This document shows positions 16,678-25,669 of a DNA stretch of 40,694 nt, piece by piece. Numbering within the stretch: the stretch's first letter is position 1; each line of letters begins with the position of its first letter. A program made the translations under genes and the position numbers. Origin of the DNA: Gammaproteobacteria bacterium (GTDB lineage Bacteria > Pseudomonadota > Gammaproteobacteria > SZUA-229). The stretch spans positions 1 through 40,694 of the forward strand of contig JAOUKT010000027.1 of assembly GCA_029882395.1 (NCBI GenBank). Direction: 5' to 3'. The notes under the pieces were generated by a model that searched no databases, had not been told where the DNA came from, and saw nothing but the letters and a program-made list of their open reading frames with translations.

Positions 16678-17528
16678 TGAGACAGTACCTGGATTTGTGC
16701 CAGCGAATCATTGATCAGGGTCACTGGGTTGAAAACCAGCGTACCGGTAAACGATGCCTGACAGTGATCAATGCTGACTTAACCTATAACGTTGCCGATA
16801 ACGAGTTACCGCTGGTTACCACACGAAAAAGTTACTGGAAATCAGCGATTGCGGAATTTATAGGGTATATCCGCGGTTATGATAATGCCGCCGATTTTCG
16901 TGCATTAGGCACAAAAACATGGGATGCAAACGCCAACGAAAATGAAGCCTGGTTAAACAATGCCTACCGAAAAGGTGCTGACGATATGGGCCGGGTATAC
17001 GGCGTCCAGGGCCGCAGCTGGAACAAACCGGATGGTGGCTCAATCGACCAGCTTCGAAAAATTGTTGATGATCTTTCACAGGGTATTGATGACCGCGGAG
17101 AAATTTTAACCTTTTATAATCCCGGTGAATTTCACATGGGATGTCTGCGCCCCTGCATGCACACACACACGTTTTCACTGCTGGGTGATACGCTCTATTT
17201 AACATCGTATCAGCGTTCCTGTGACGTACCGCTGGGACAGAACTTTAATCAAATACAAGTGTTTACTTTTTTAAAATTAATGGCACAGATCACCGGCAAC
17301 AAACCGGGGCTGGCTTACCATAAAATAGTTAACGCGCATATTTACGAAGACCAGCTGCCGTTAATGCGTGATGTGCAGTTAAAACGTCAACCCTTTGCCG
17401 CACCACAACTGGAAATCAACCCGGATATTAAATCACTGGAAGATTTAGAAACCTGGGTGACAATGGATGATTTCAAGGTCACGGGCTATCAGCACCATGA
17501 TGCGATTGCCTACCCGTTTTCAGTGTAA
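16677..17528 (+). CDS. thyA: Thymidylate synthase
   Basis: Makes dTMP from dUMP using methylene-tetrahydrofolate in the cytoplasm. Catalytic Cys160 lies in [12 protein letters not shown] and the phosphate-binding region is [12 protein letters not shown] (180-191); NAHIYEDQ (219-226) is also typical. In E. coli the catalytic motif is PPCHAFFQF; here the His after Cys is Met and the Gln is Thr. From memory this 283-residue form with LRPCM is the Vibrio-type ThyA, so the change is a subfamily feature rather than damage. The start overlaps the lgt stop by one base and folA follows within ten bases, so synthesis of dTMP and recycling of the dihydrofolate it produces are co-expressed. Confidence 0.95.
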   Translation: MRQYLDLCQRIIDQGHWVENQRTGKRCLTVINADLTYNVADNELPLVTTRKSYWKSAIAEFIGYIRGYDNAADFRALGTKTWDANANENEAWLNNAYRKGADDMGRVYGVQGRSWNKPDGGSIDQLRKIVDDLSQGIDDRGEILTFYNPGEFHMGCLRPCMHTHTFSLLGDTLYLTSYQRSCDVPLGQNFNQIQVFTFLKLMAQITGNKPGLAYHKIVNAHIYEDQLPLMRDVQLKRQPFAAPQLEINPDIKSLEDLETWVTMDDFKVTGYQHHDAIAYPFSV

Positions 17529-17537
17529 ATCTTGAAT

Positions 17538-18029
17538 ATGCTTATTTCAATTATTACTGCCATGGATCAGAATCAGCTGATCGGTAAAAAAAATGGTTTG
17601 CCCTGGAAGATACCGGCCGATCTGCAGTTCTTTAAAAAAGTCACGATGTCTAAGCCGATAATTATGGGCAGAAAAACATTTGAATCAATCGGCCGGCCAT
17701 TGCCTGGTCGCAGAAATATTATTATCACACGTGACCAGGGCTTTTCTGCAGAAGGTTGTGAAGTTGTATTCAGCCTTGAAATGGCTATTGAAGCAGTACA
17801 AGGTGTTGACGAGGCCATGGTGATTGGCGGCGCGAATATTTATCAGCAGTTTTTAGACAGGGCCGATCGTTTATACATGACCCGCGTGCTCGGTGAGTTT
17901 GAAGGTGATGCCTGGTTTCCTGAAGTTGATTTCAGCCAGTGGCACTTAGTTGAAAAAGAAGATCATAAGGCGGATGAAAAAAACGAATGCGATTATTCTT
18001 TCCAGGTATTTAATCGTAACGCAGCTTAA
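17538..18029 (+). CDS. folA: Dihydrofolate reductase
   Basis: Reduces dihydrofolate to tetrahydrofolate with NADPH, regenerating the cofactor used up by ThyA. The 163-residue product carries the DHFR motifs: N-terminal strand LISIITAMD, IGKKNGLPWKIPADLQFF (substrate-binding Asp in ADL), MGRKTFESIGRPLPGR (cofactor loop) and VIGGANIYQQF. A TTG at 17532 is in frame two codons earlier, but the ATG at 17538 matches the usual DHFR N-terminus; neither has a strong ribosome-binding site, so translation probably depends on coupling to thyA. The 3' end overlaps apaH, on the opposite strand, by 4 bases. Confidence 0.95.
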   Translation: MLISIITAMDQNQLIGKKNGLPWKIPADLQFFKKVTMSKPIIMGRKTFESIGRPLPGRRNIIITRDQGFSAEGCEVVFSLEMAIEAVQGVDEAMVIGGANIYQQFLDRADRLYMTRVLGEFEGDAWFPEVDFSQWHLVEKEDHKADEKNECDYSFQVFNRNAA

Positions 18030-18865
18030 TGTTTTGACGGTGGCTTAATACCATTCGGACAATCGACCTGGATCAGTTCTCTCTCTTTTGTATCAATTCT
18101 TAAAGCACTTAAACTGCCCGACCATAAACAGCCGGTATCGATAGGGTAAACACGGTGATGGCTTTCAGCTGATAAGGTTGACCAGTGACCAAAGATAATC
18201 TCATCGTCTTTAGTGCGGCGTTTTTCATGCATAAACCAGGGTGTTAAATGCACCGGTTGTGAGCCGAGGTCGCCTTTAAATTTGAAATCAGGCCGTCCTG
18301 AAATATCACAAAAGCGCATGCGTGTTAAGGCGTTGGTGATAAAACGGTACCGGTCCCAGCCTTTTAATGAGTCACGCCATTGCGGCGGGTAGTTGCCGTA
18401 CATGTGTTTGAAGAATGGCAAAGGGTCTTGTGTTTGTAATAGCCGTTCCACTTCCTCTGCGTATTGCTGAGCCTGAGCAATCGTCCACTGAGGGGGAATA
18501 CCGGCATGAACCATGGAAATGTTGAGTGACGGATCGTGATGAAAAAGTTTTTGTTGCCTGAGCCAGTCGATCAGTTCGGGCCTGTCATCGGCTTTTAAAA
18601 TATCATCTAAAGTATCGTATCTGGCCGGCTTGTTTGAGAGATAAGCCACTGCCAGAAAATGTAAATCGTGGTTGCCCAGTACGGTGATGGCGCGAGCGCC
18701 CAGTTGTTTGATAAAACGCAGGGTTTGCAGTGACTTGGGACCACGGTTGATAATGTCGCCACAGAACCAGAGTGTATCAGAGTCCGGATTAAACCGGATT
18801 TTATCGAGTAATCTCATCAGATCATCGTAACAGCCCTGAACATCTCCTATGGCGTAGGTAGCCAT
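18026..18865 (-). CDS. apaH: Symmetrical bis(5'-nucleosyl)-tetraphosphatase
   Basis: Hydrolyses diadenosine tetraphosphate to two ADP; also known in E. coli for removing Np4A-type RNA caps. The 279-residue protein has the metallophosphatase motifs in order: GDVQGC near the N-terminus, GDIINRGP (GDLVxRGP in most relatives) and GNHDLH, with a later histidine in SMVHAG and FGHWS. It is the last gene of the leftward lptD-to-apaH run. Its terminal codons overlap the end of folA tail to tail, so no terminator fits between the genes and antisense read-through in both directions is possible. The gap to the upstream methyltransferase gene is 24 bases. Confidence 0.95.
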   Translation of the reverse strand: MATYAIGDVQGCYDDLMRLLDKIRFNPDSDTLWFCGDIINRGPKSLQTLRFIKQLGARAITVLGNHDLHFLAVAYLSNKPARYDTLDDILKADDRPELIDWLRQQKLFHHDPSLNISMVHAGIPPQWTIAQAQQYAEEVERLLQTQDPLPFFKHMYGNYPPQWRDSLKGWDRYRFITNALTRMRFCDISGRPDFKFKGDLGSQPVHLTPWFMHEKRRTKDDEIIFGHWSTLSAESHHRVYPIDTGCLWSGSLSALRIDTKERELIQVDCPNGIKPPSKH

Positions 18866-18889
18866 TGCTAATTCCTTCTGTTGGCGAAC

Positions 18890-19498
18890 TTAGTCGTGTT
18901 TTTTCTCTAACAGTATAAAACGAAACCAGCCTTTGGCCAGCGCGGGTTGCTGATGAATAAGCGTTAACGCCGTCTCTTTAGCTAATAATGATTCCAGTAC
19001 CACATCTGTGCGGGTGGCGATATGGCGGCTGAACAAGTTGATAAAACGGCGGCAGGGTGCGAGCTGACCGGGTTTCAAAAACTTGTCAAATATATGAATG
19101 CGCCCCCCCGGCTTTAAAATACGTGAGGCTTCTTTGAGCGCGAGCTCAGGCTCGGGTACTACCGCGAGAATCAAATGCATAATGACAAGATCAAAACTGT
19201 TGTCATCAAAAGGTAAACACTGGCTGTCGGCTTGCTGCAGATGTATTTCACAGCTTGATAAATCACGACGTGACGCGGCTCTGGAGAGCATCGCAGGCGT
19301 GATGTCTGTACCGGTGTATGACGGGCCCTCGGGTAAGTAAGGGATATCAAGGCCGCTACCGATACCGTTAATGAGAATGTTCTGGTGTTTGTTGACATCA
19401 ATTAATGCAAGGCTGTGCTGACGCCAGTGGGCGGTGGCCTGGCGGATCAAGGCGTCATAGAACGGCGCGAGTATTGTATAACTGAACTTTAATGACAT
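18890..19498 (-). CDS. Class I SAM-dependent methyltransferase (UbiE-like), substrate unknown
   Basis: Rossmann-fold methyltransferase of 202 residues. From the start used here it begins MSLKFSYTILAPFYDALI, where the FYD-type segment is common in UbiE/PmtA-like enzymes. Motif I is a divergent INGIGSGLDIPYL; an acidic-loop segment TGTDITPAML, the post-motif PFDDNSFDLVIMH and motif III ILKPGGRIHIFDKF follow. A longer in-frame start at 19651 would overlap apaG almost entirely and adds residues of no methyltransferase character, so 19498 is chosen. It is inserted between apaG and apaH, which are neighbours in E. coli. Possible substrates include a quinone precursor or phospholipid; nothing here decides it. 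Confidence 0.85.
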   Translation of the reverse strand: MSLKFSYTILAPFYDALIRQATAHWRQHSLALIDVNKHQNILINGIGSGLDIPYLPEGPSYTGTDITPAMLSRAASRRDLSSCEIHLQQADSQCLPFDDNSFDLVIMHLILAVVPEPELALKEASRILKPGGRIHIFDKFLKPGQLAPCRRFINLFSRHIATRTDVVLESLLAKETALTLIHQQPALAKGWFRFILLEKKHD

Positions 19499-19511
19499 GG
19501 TAATAAAAAAT

Positions 19512-19895
19512 CTAATGCAATGCCGTGGGTAAGGCCAGAGAAAAGGCCGGAATCTCGGCATCAAATTTAACGCCATCGTCAGCGAGCATTTGATAACTGC
19601 CCTGCATGCTACCGACTGGGGTATCCATGTGCGTGCCGCTGGTGTATTCAAAGTGGTCGCCGGGGCTCAAATAAGGCTGCTCGCCAATCACACCTTCACC
19701 ACTTACTTCCTGAGTTTTGCCGTCTGAATCGGTAATAATCCAGTGACGGCTGATCAGTTTGGCTGCAACCGTGCCGGTGTTATGAATGTTGACCTTATAG
19801 GCAAAGACATATTGATCGTCTTCGGGGCTGGACTGTTCTTTTATATAAAAACTCTGAACGGAGACTTTTATTTCGTGTTTTGGATCAGCTGACAT
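19512..19895 (-). CDS. apaG: ApaG-domain protein
   Basis: Small 127-residue ApaG/DUF525 protein, a single immunoglobulin-like beta sandwich. Conserved segments are FAYKVNIHNTGTVAAKLISRHWIITD, then EVSGEGVIGEQPYLSPGDHFEYTSG and the GSMQGSYQM strand (shown here in pieces under the family's usual order). The name comes from the operon with apaH; a role in divalent-cation or pyrophosphate binding has been suggested for relatives but the biochemical function is not settled. It lies 13 bases upstream of the methyltransferase start and 43 bases downstream of the small membrane protein gene. Confidence 0.94.
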   Translation of the reverse strand: MSADPKHEIKVSVQSFYIKEQSSPEDDQYVFAYKVNIHNTGTVAAKLISRHWIITDSDGKTQEVSGEGVIGEQPYLSPGDHFEYTSGTHMDTPVGSMQGSYQMLADDGVKFDAEIPAFSLALPTALH

Positions 19896-19938
19896 GATGG
19901 TGTCCTGTGGAGATAAACGTAGTCATGGCCAGATTATA

Positions 19939-20193
19939 TCAGGCTGCTGGCGTGTAAAATATTAAAACTAACATGGCTAAAGTAAATAACAGGCCAATAA
20001 CACCAAAAAATCGTAACGCCGTGGTATTCAGTGAAAACTGACTTTGACGTGATTTTTCCACATTAAAACGCCGATAAAACCAGCGTGCGATAAGATTGAC
20101 ATAATGATTAAAGTCATCGGGAACAAAGGCCAGGATCAGGCACAGCAGAGGAAATATGATGGACATCAGGTTTAGAAAAAAATTGTGAGTCAT
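19939..20193 (-). CDS. Small two-helix membrane protein, function unknown
   Basis: An 84-residue protein with two predicted membrane helices (about 5-23 and 61-81) flanking a basic loop (ARWFYRRFNVEKSRQSQF). Its ATG overlaps the ksgA stop codon (ATGA), so it is translationally coupled to ksgA and is very likely real. I do not recognise the family. Its position between ksgA and apaG is not the E. coli arrangement. Both termini are probably periplasmic or both cytoplasmic, with the basic loop favouring a cytoplasmic loop. Confidence 0.72.
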   Translation of the reverse strand: MTHNFFLNLMSIIFPLLCLILAFVPDDFNHYVNLIARWFYRRFNVEKSRQSQFSLNTTALRFFGVIGLLFTLAMLVLIFYTPAA

Positions 20194-20984
20194 GACTGTT
20201 CCTGCATTTTATTATCAAGGTAATTTGTTAATTTATAATATTCAATAGGGGCAATGTTTTCTGGCCTGACGCCGGGCTGGATGCCAACCGCTTCCAGGTC
20301 TTCAGCCGAACACAGCGTCTTGAGTGTGTTTCTGATGGTTTTACGGCGTGTGCTGAATGCCTGTTTAACCACTTTTTCTAACAATGCATAATTAGAAACC
20401 GGGCATTCTGGTTTTCTGGGCTGAAGATTGATAATTGCGGAGTCAACTTTTGGTTCTGGATTAAAGGCTTGCGGCGGAACGATGAACAGTTCTGTGACTT
20501 TGCAATGGTATTGCAGCATGATGCTGAGTCGCCCATAGGCGCCACTGTCGGGTGCGGCAGCCATGCGTTTAACCACTTCTTTTTGTAACATGAAAAACAT
20601 GTCCTGAATGTGTTCGGCATGATCGAGCAGTTTAAATAAAATCGGCGTTGAAATATTATAAGGCAGGTTACCAATCAGTCTGAGTTTGTTGTGATCGTCA
20701 AGCAGGGTATTGAAATCAAACTGTAAAACGTCAACATTATGCACAATCAGTTCACCGGCTCCGGCACAGGTTTTCACCAGCAGCGGAATAACATCACGGT
20801 CCAGTTCAATCACATTTAATTTGCCGGCCCGTTTCAGTAAGGGCAAGGTTAATGCACCCAGACCCGGGCCAATTTCGACCAGTGTCTGGTCCGGCTGAGG
20901 ATTAATCGACTGGATAATTAAATCAATCACCCGGTTATCGATTAAAAAATTCTGACCAAAACGTTTGCGTGCCTGATGACTCAT
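20190..20984 (-). CDS. rsmA (ksgA): 16S rRNA (adenine1518-N6/adenine1519-N6)-dimethyltransferase
   Basis: Dimethylates two adjacent adenines in the 3'-terminal hairpin of 16S rRNA late in small-subunit assembly. The 264-residue protein begins with the typical RKRFGQNFL segment, has the SAM motif VEIGPGLGALTLPL, the acidic residue in VIELDRD, and the catalytic NLPYNIST motif. FMLQKEVVKRMAA and PPQAFNPEPKVDSAII are also family-specific. The start overlaps the pdxA stop by 4 bases and the stop overlaps the small membrane protein start, so this is a tightly coupled cluster. Confidence 0.96.
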   Translation of the reverse strand: MSHQARKRFGQNFLIDNRVIDLIIQSINPQPDQTLVEIGPGLGALTLPLLKRAGKLNVIELDRDVIPLLVKTCAGAGELIVHNVDVLQFDFNTLLDDHNKLRLIGNLPYNISTPILFKLLDHAEHIQDMFFMLQKEVVKRMAAAPDSGAYGRLSIMLQYHCKVTELFIVPPQAFNPEPKVDSAIINLQPRKPECPVSNYALLEKVVKQAFSTRRKTIRNTLKTLCSAEDLEAVGIQPGVRPENIAPIEYYKLTNYLDNKMQEQS

Positions 20985-21985
20985 AATATTTTCATTTTTT
21001 GTTGGACCATTTGGCTGGCTATCTCACAGGCATAAACAAAACTGCCGACATCGGCATTGCCGCTGCCGGCTAAGTCCAGTGCAGTACCATGATCAACCGA
21101 GGTTCTGATAATGGGCAGCCCCAGCGTGATGTTGACAGCCTTGCCAAAACCGCTGTGTTTAAGCACCGGCAAGCCCTGGTCGTGATACATTGAAAGAATA
21201 ACGTCGGCCTTTTGTAAATAATGCTGTGTAAAAAGTGTATCGGCGGGCAGTGCATCGGAAAGATTAAGGCCCTGTGCTTTTAAACGATTTATAACCGGCT
21301 GAATGGTGTCGATTTCTTCCTTGCCTAAATAACCGTTTTCACCGGCATGAGGGTTTAGACCGCAGATATAAATAGCGGGATTTTGAATACCAAAGCGCTG
21401 TATCAGGTCATTGTTGAGTATTTGAATGACCTGCTCAAGTTTGTCTTTGGTAATGGCCTGGCTGACTTCGCTCAAGGGCAAATGCGTGGTGACCAGCGCG
21501 ACTCTCATTTTTTCAGTGGCTAACATCATCACTGGCGTACAGTCACCGCATTGCGCTGCCAGGTATTCTGTATGGCCAGTAAAAGCAATACCGGCCTGAT
21601 TGATGATGCCTTTATGAATAGGCCCGGTCACCATCGCATCAAACTCAGTAGACAGGCAGGCTTTAACGGCCTGTTGCAGCGTGTCTAAAATATATAATGC
21701 ATTATGGGCATTGAGCACGCCGCATTCTGACGCTTGTGCCAGCTTAACATCCAGAACCTCAAGCTGGCCTGGCCGATGGCTATGCCGGGGGGTGGTACTG
21801 TCATAAGGCTTAAAGTCGATGCTGAGATTTAATTGTTTTGCACGTGCACGCAGCATCTCAAGGTCAGCTATTGCCACCATTTGAAAGTCATGGGCGCGGC
21901 AGGCCAGCTGTAAAACCAGATCCGGGCCGATACCACCAGGCTCGCCCGGCGTCACCGCAAGTTTAGCAATCAGTTTGTCAGCCAT
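20981..21985 (-). CDS. pdxA: 4-hydroxythreonine-4-phosphate dehydrogenase
   Basis: Oxidises 4-phosphohydroxy-L-threonine with NAD in the synthesis of pyridoxal phosphate; cytoplasmic and metal-dependent. The 334-residue product has the expected length. Diagnostic segments are TPGEPGGIGPDL at the N-terminus, VTGPIHKGIINQAG, FTGHTEYLA, a metal-ligand histidine in GLNPHAGENGYLG, SMYHDQGLPVLK and the C-terminal RTSVDHGTALDLAG. The gene lies 6 bases after surA and overlaps ksgA by 4 bases, matching the lptD-surA-pdxA-ksgA order of E. coli. Confidence 0.96.
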   Translation of the reverse strand: MADKLIAKLAVTPGEPGGIGPDLVLQLACRAHDFQMVAIADLEMLRARAKQLNLSIDFKPYDSTTPRHSHRPGQLEVLDVKLAQASECGVLNAHNALYILDTLQQAVKACLSTEFDAMVTGPIHKGIINQAGIAFTGHTEYLAAQCGDCTPVMMLATEKMRVALVTTHLPLSEVSQAITKDKLEQVIQILNNDLIQRFGIQNPAIYICGLNPHAGENGYLGKEEIDTIQPVINRLKAQGLNLSDALPADTLFTQHYLQKADVILSMYHDQGLPVLKHSGFGKAVNITLGLPIIRTSVDHGTALDLAGSGNADVGSFVYACEIASQMVQQKMKIL

Positions 21986-21991
21986 TAAAAT

Positions 21992-23299
21992 TTAACCCGG
22001 TGCATCCGCAGGGTTATGGTATTTAATATAAGCTTCATCACGCAGACGTCTTAACCAAAGCTCAAGGGCTTCATCGGCTTTGGAAGCCTGAATTTTTTGA
22101 TGGGCTTTATTGCGCATGATAATTTTCGTTTTGTCAGACTGGCGACGGTCCAGTACCTGCATCAGGTGCCAGCCGTAGGTGGTTCTAAATGGCTGACTGA
22201 TTTGTTGTTTTTTAAGACTTTTCATCACCGCTTCAAATTGTGGCACAAAACTGCCCGCAACAGACCAGCCAAGGCTGCCGCCATTGCTTTTTGAGCCGCT
22301 ATCCTCAGAATGCTGGCGGGCCAGTTTGGCAAAGTCAGCACCGGCTTTAAGCTGTTTATGCAGTGCTTCAAGTTTTTCACGTGCGGATTTGTCGTTGGTA
22401 ATGGCATCGACTTTAATCAGGATATGGCGTACCAGGGTTTCTTCAACGATAACCTGCTGCTGGCTGTCTTTAGCATGCAGCTTGAGAATGTGGAATCCCG
22501 ACGGGCTTTGTATCAGCCCCGAGAGCTGGCCTTTTTTAAGTTTACTGGCCGCGCTGACAAATAAAGACGGTAATTCGGTGGCTGAGCGCCAGCCTAAGTC
22601 ACCGCCTTCCAGGGCTTTTTGTCCGTTGGAATATTCAATCGCAATTTTGTCAAAGTCCTGACCTGCGTGTAATTTTTTCAATACGCTTTGGGCTTTGTTG
22701 CGTACCTTCTTCAGACTTTCACTATTGGCGTTTTCAGGCACCGCGATGAGTATATGTGAAAGGTGGTAACGGTTGTCTTTAGAGCCTGATTTTTTCTGGT
22801 GCAATAAAAACTGCTCAATTTCATGGTCAGAGACTTTAATCTTATCGAATACCAGGCCTTTTTGAACACGGGAGATAATCGTGTCGCGTTCGATTTGCTG
22901 TCTGAAGTCGGCAAAATTAATGCCGTCTTTAAGCAGTGCCTGGCGCAGTTGAGGAACGCTTAACTTGTTTTTTTGGGCGATGCTTTCGATGCGCATGTTC
23001 AGGTCGGCCTGTGTCAGCCGGATGCCAAATTGTTTGGCATGTTCTACCTGCAGTAAATCCAGAACCATGCGATCGAGAACCTTGTTTCTGAGCTGGGTAG
23101 AGCTGGGGGCGGCCGATTTTCGTGACAAGATCTGCTGGCGAATATCGGCAATGCGTTTTTGTAATTCGGACTCAGTGATAATCTGGTTATTGATTTCTAC
23201 AACGATCTTGTCAAGCGACTCAGCCGACGTAGTGGCCGGGCTGAAAGCCAGAGAAACAGTAAAAATGATGAAAGCGGTGAAAACTTGTTTTAAACGCAT
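21992..23299 (-). CDS. surA: Periplasmic chaperone and peptidyl-prolyl isomerase SurA
   Basis: Periplasmic chaperone that escorts outer-membrane beta-barrel proteins. The 435-residue protein has a signal peptide (cleavage near residue 26, TSAES), a SurA N-terminal chaperone domain (IVVEINNQIITESELQKR onward), and two parvulin domains starting near HLSHILIAVPE and VRHILIKVDA. Each contains the typical FDKIAIEYSNG or FAKLARQHSED segment followed by GGDLGW or GGSLGW. It is encoded directly downstream of lptD, whose product needs SurA for assembly. Confidence 0.95.
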   Translation of the reverse strand: MRLKQVFTAFIIFTVSLAFSPATTSAESLDKIVVEINNQIITESELQKRIADIRQQILSRKSAAPSSTQLRNKVLDRMVLDLLQVEHAKQFGIRLTQADLNMRIESIAQKNKLSVPQLRQALLKDGINFADFRQQIERDTIISRVQKGLVFDKIKVSDHEIEQFLLHQKKSGSKDNRYHLSHILIAVPENANSESLKKVRNKAQSVLKKLHAGQDFDKIAIEYSNGQKALEGGDLGWRSATELPSLFVSAASKLKKGQLSGLIQSPSGFHILKLHAKDSQQQVIVEETLVRHILIKVDAITNDKSAREKLEALHKQLKAGADFAKLARQHSEDSGSKSNGGSLGWSVAGSFVPQFEAVMKSLKKQQISQPFRTTYGWHLMQVLDRRQSDKTKIIMRNKAHQKIQASKADEALELWLRRLRDEAYIKYHNPADAPG

Positions 23300-23337
23300 A
23301 AAACCTACTCTTGTAAACGGTTGATAATCACCCGTGA

Positions 23338-25641
23338 TTAATATTCCGGATGAAAGCCTAGGATAGCACGTTCCAGCTCCTGATTCGCCTTGCCGGTACT
23401 GCCAAAACCCTTTAATACCAGGGAGAAAAGAATTGAGCGATCAAACACGCTCTGATTATTTGCATCCTGCACAATATGGCCGCGGCTGATGATTCTGAAC
23501 GCCCAGCAACAGCTGTTATATTCAAAGCCAAAGATGCTTTCCAGATCACGTTCATCGTTCAGTGAATAGTTCCAGCGCCCGAGCGCGGACCAGTGATCTG
23601 AAACGGGTAATTTGAACGACAGATCAGACTGGTCGATCTGATCATCAACGCTATCAGCCAGGTTAAGGTCACGTTTGTAGCGATAACCCAGATTAAAAAT
23701 ATGGCGATTATCGGTCTGGTAATGATAAAGGAAACTGCCCTGATCGACTTCGTTGCTTTGAGTGTTTTGCAGTGCCGATAAGCGGTAAGACCAGTTGTTA
23801 TTTCTAAGCACTAATTCAGCCGCGATATCAGAGCTGGTTTCGGTCTGAATATCAGAATTGTCGGCAGGTTCATCAAGGCTGACTTCGCGATCATCAAAAT
23901 AATGTATCTGGCCGATGCTGGCAGAAAAGCGCTCATTACCGCTTTCATCATTAATAATGCGGCTGGTCAGCGCTGTGCTTAGCTGGTTGGCATCGGCGAC
24001 CCGGTCGGCGCCGTTGAAACGGTTATCGCGAAACAGCTGGGAAAAACTGAAGGTGGTTGCAGAGGTATCAAACAGCGGAATAGCTGACTGATCGGCCGCG
24101 GGCACATGCAGGTAATAAAGCCTGGGCTCAAGGGTTTGAGTATAATTTTGTGCAAAACGGCGTTCAAAAAACAAACCGCTATCGAACTGGACAACAGTTA
24201 AGTTACGGTCTTCAATTTGCCGGGGGATGTCGGCTTCTGTCATCTGGTAAGCGGTAAAACGCTGGCCGATTGTTGGCGTAAAAAACCAGTAACTGCCAGA
24301 TGCAGGCCAGCTAAGCTGAGGGCTCAGGTCGGTACGCTGGCCATGAATTTTACTCGGGCATTCTAATTGTATACCGTCACAGCGGTGTCTGAAATCGACC
24401 CATTCGGCGGCTATGTTAAACGCAAGCCCGGCATTGTTAATAGGCTCGGTGCCGCTCACTGTGAGCTGAGGCTGGCGCCGGTAAGGCGTGTCTGCTAAGG
24501 CGATGTTGTCATCGGTGGTCTGAAAATACTGCGCCAATAACCTGGTTTGCCATTGACCGCGGCGATACTGAAAGTCAGCCGCCTGCTGCAAATGAGTGGT
24601 ACTGGTAATAGACAGGCTTTGGCCGAAGTCGCTGAGGTATGCAGAGTCCGAGGCAGCAGCAAGATTAACATTGAAACTCAGGTTGTCAGTAAAGTTGGTT
24701 TTATGAATGAATTTACTTAAATAACGTGTTTCATCAATAGCCAGATTATTTTCAGCCTGACGGTCATTGGCCAGGTACTCAAGATCCAGTTCACCGCTAC
24801 TGCTTTTGGTTAAATAACGGTAGTTAGTCAGCAGCTGCGTGCCGCGCTTTTGCAGGTAAACCGGGGTAAAGGTGGCGTCCTGGTTGGTGGCGATATTCCA
24901 GTAATAGGGCAGGCTGATCTCATCGCCATTGCGGCTGCTGCCAAAGCGAAATTCCGGGCTCAGAATGCCCGAACGCCTTCTTTCTCCGAGCGGGAATGAA
25001 ATATAGGGCAGATAAAAAATCGGTACGTCTTTTACTTTGACAACAACATGATGAGCAGCGCCGGATTCATCGTTATGATCCAGCTCTAAATTACGGGCAC
25101 TGAAAGTCCATGCCTCCTTGCCCGGCTCACAAGATGAAAAACTCACCTGGCTGAGAAAGGTAGAATCATCAGCGAAGACTTTTATTTCTGGTGCCACCCC
25201 CTGAATATGGCTGGACTGGATAACGAAACTGACGTGGCTGAACCAGCTGACGTCGGTGTCGTTGTTGATCTCACCCGTCTGGCTATCAAAGATTAAATTC
25301 TTGCTTTCAATATGCGAAGCCTGGGGTAATGAAATAATGGCCTTATTCTGATCATAAGTCAGCTTGCCGGTTTTGAGCCGGAACTGCTCTTTTTCAATCA
25401 GCACGTCGTCTTCAAACACGGAGGTGCCGTCTTTTACCGAACGTATGCTTTTGGCGCTGATATCGAGCTGTTTGGGAGTTGCAAAACGGGGTAAAACGGG
25501 CTGAATATTGAACACTGACGCGCTGTCGGTGCACATGTCCCAGAGATCCGTCTCAGTCGTTTCTGCTGCAAGCGCATTATGGCTGACAGCCGTCAGCAGA
25601 ACACTTGAAAGCAAAGAGCTAAGGACAGAAAGCTTGCGCAT
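23338..25641 (-). CDS. lptD: LPS-assembly protein LptD
   Basis: Outer-membrane beta-barrel of the lipopolysaccharide export bridge; with LptE it inserts LPS into the outer leaflet. The 767-residue protein has a signal peptide (ending about residue 26, ALAAE), an OstA jellyroll domain (roughly 55-200, with VFEDDVLIEKEQFRLKTG) and a large aromatic-rich barrel. Family features are PYISFPLGERRRSGILSPEF and, near the end, the adjacent cysteines in EYNSCCWAF; with C37 (DMCTDS) these can form the inter-domain disulfides known in E. coli. Four further cysteines, in SSCEPG, HRC and LECPS, are present. A GAGG sequence lies about 13 bases before the start. Confidence 0.95.
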   Translation of the reverse strand: MRKLSVLSSLLSSVLLTAVSHNALAAETTETDLWDMCTDSASVFNIQPVLPRFATPKQLDISAKSIRSVKDGTSVFEDDVLIEKEQFRLKTGKLTYDQNKAIISLPQASHIESKNLIFDSQTGEINNDTDVSWFSHVSFVIQSSHIQGVAPEIKVFADDSTFLSQVSFSSCEPGKEAWTFSARNLELDHNDESGAAHHVVVKVKDVPIFYLPYISFPLGERRRSGILSPEFRFGSSRNGDEISLPYYWNIATNQDATFTPVYLQKRGTQLLTNYRYLTKSSSGELDLEYLANDRQAENNLAIDETRYLSKFIHKTNFTDNLSFNVNLAAASDSAYLSDFGQSLSITSTTHLQQAADFQYRRGQWQTRLLAQYFQTTDDNIALADTPYRRQPQLTVSGTEPINNAGLAFNIAAEWVDFRHRCDGIQLECPSKIHGQRTDLSPQLSWPASGSYWFFTPTIGQRFTAYQMTEADIPRQIEDRNLTVVQFDSGLFFERRFAQNYTQTLEPRLYYLHVPAADQSAIPLFDTSATTFSFSQLFRDNRFNGADRVADANQLSTALTSRIINDESGNERFSASIGQIHYFDDREVSLDEPADNSDIQTETSSDIAAELVLRNNNWSYRLSALQNTQSNEVDQGSFLYHYQTDNRHIFNLGYRYKRDLNLADSVDDQIDQSDLSFKLPVSDHWSALGRWNYSLNDERDLESIFGFEYNSCCWAFRIISRGHIVQDANNQSVFDRSILFSLVLKGFGSTGKANQELERAILGFHPEY

Positions 25642-25669
25642 GAATGGGTATAACCTCAGGCAAATGCGA

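Noticed and set aside
17155..17180. CACACACACAC run in thyA as a microsatellite or frameshift site
   Set aside because: It encodes the conserved region after the catalytic cysteine and the frame stays open to the normal C-terminus.
16677..17528. ThyA catalytic motif change (PCM rather than PCH) as sign of a dead enzyme
   Set aside because: The LRPCM form is, from memory, normal in the Vibrio-type ThyA subfamily and all other motifs are intact.
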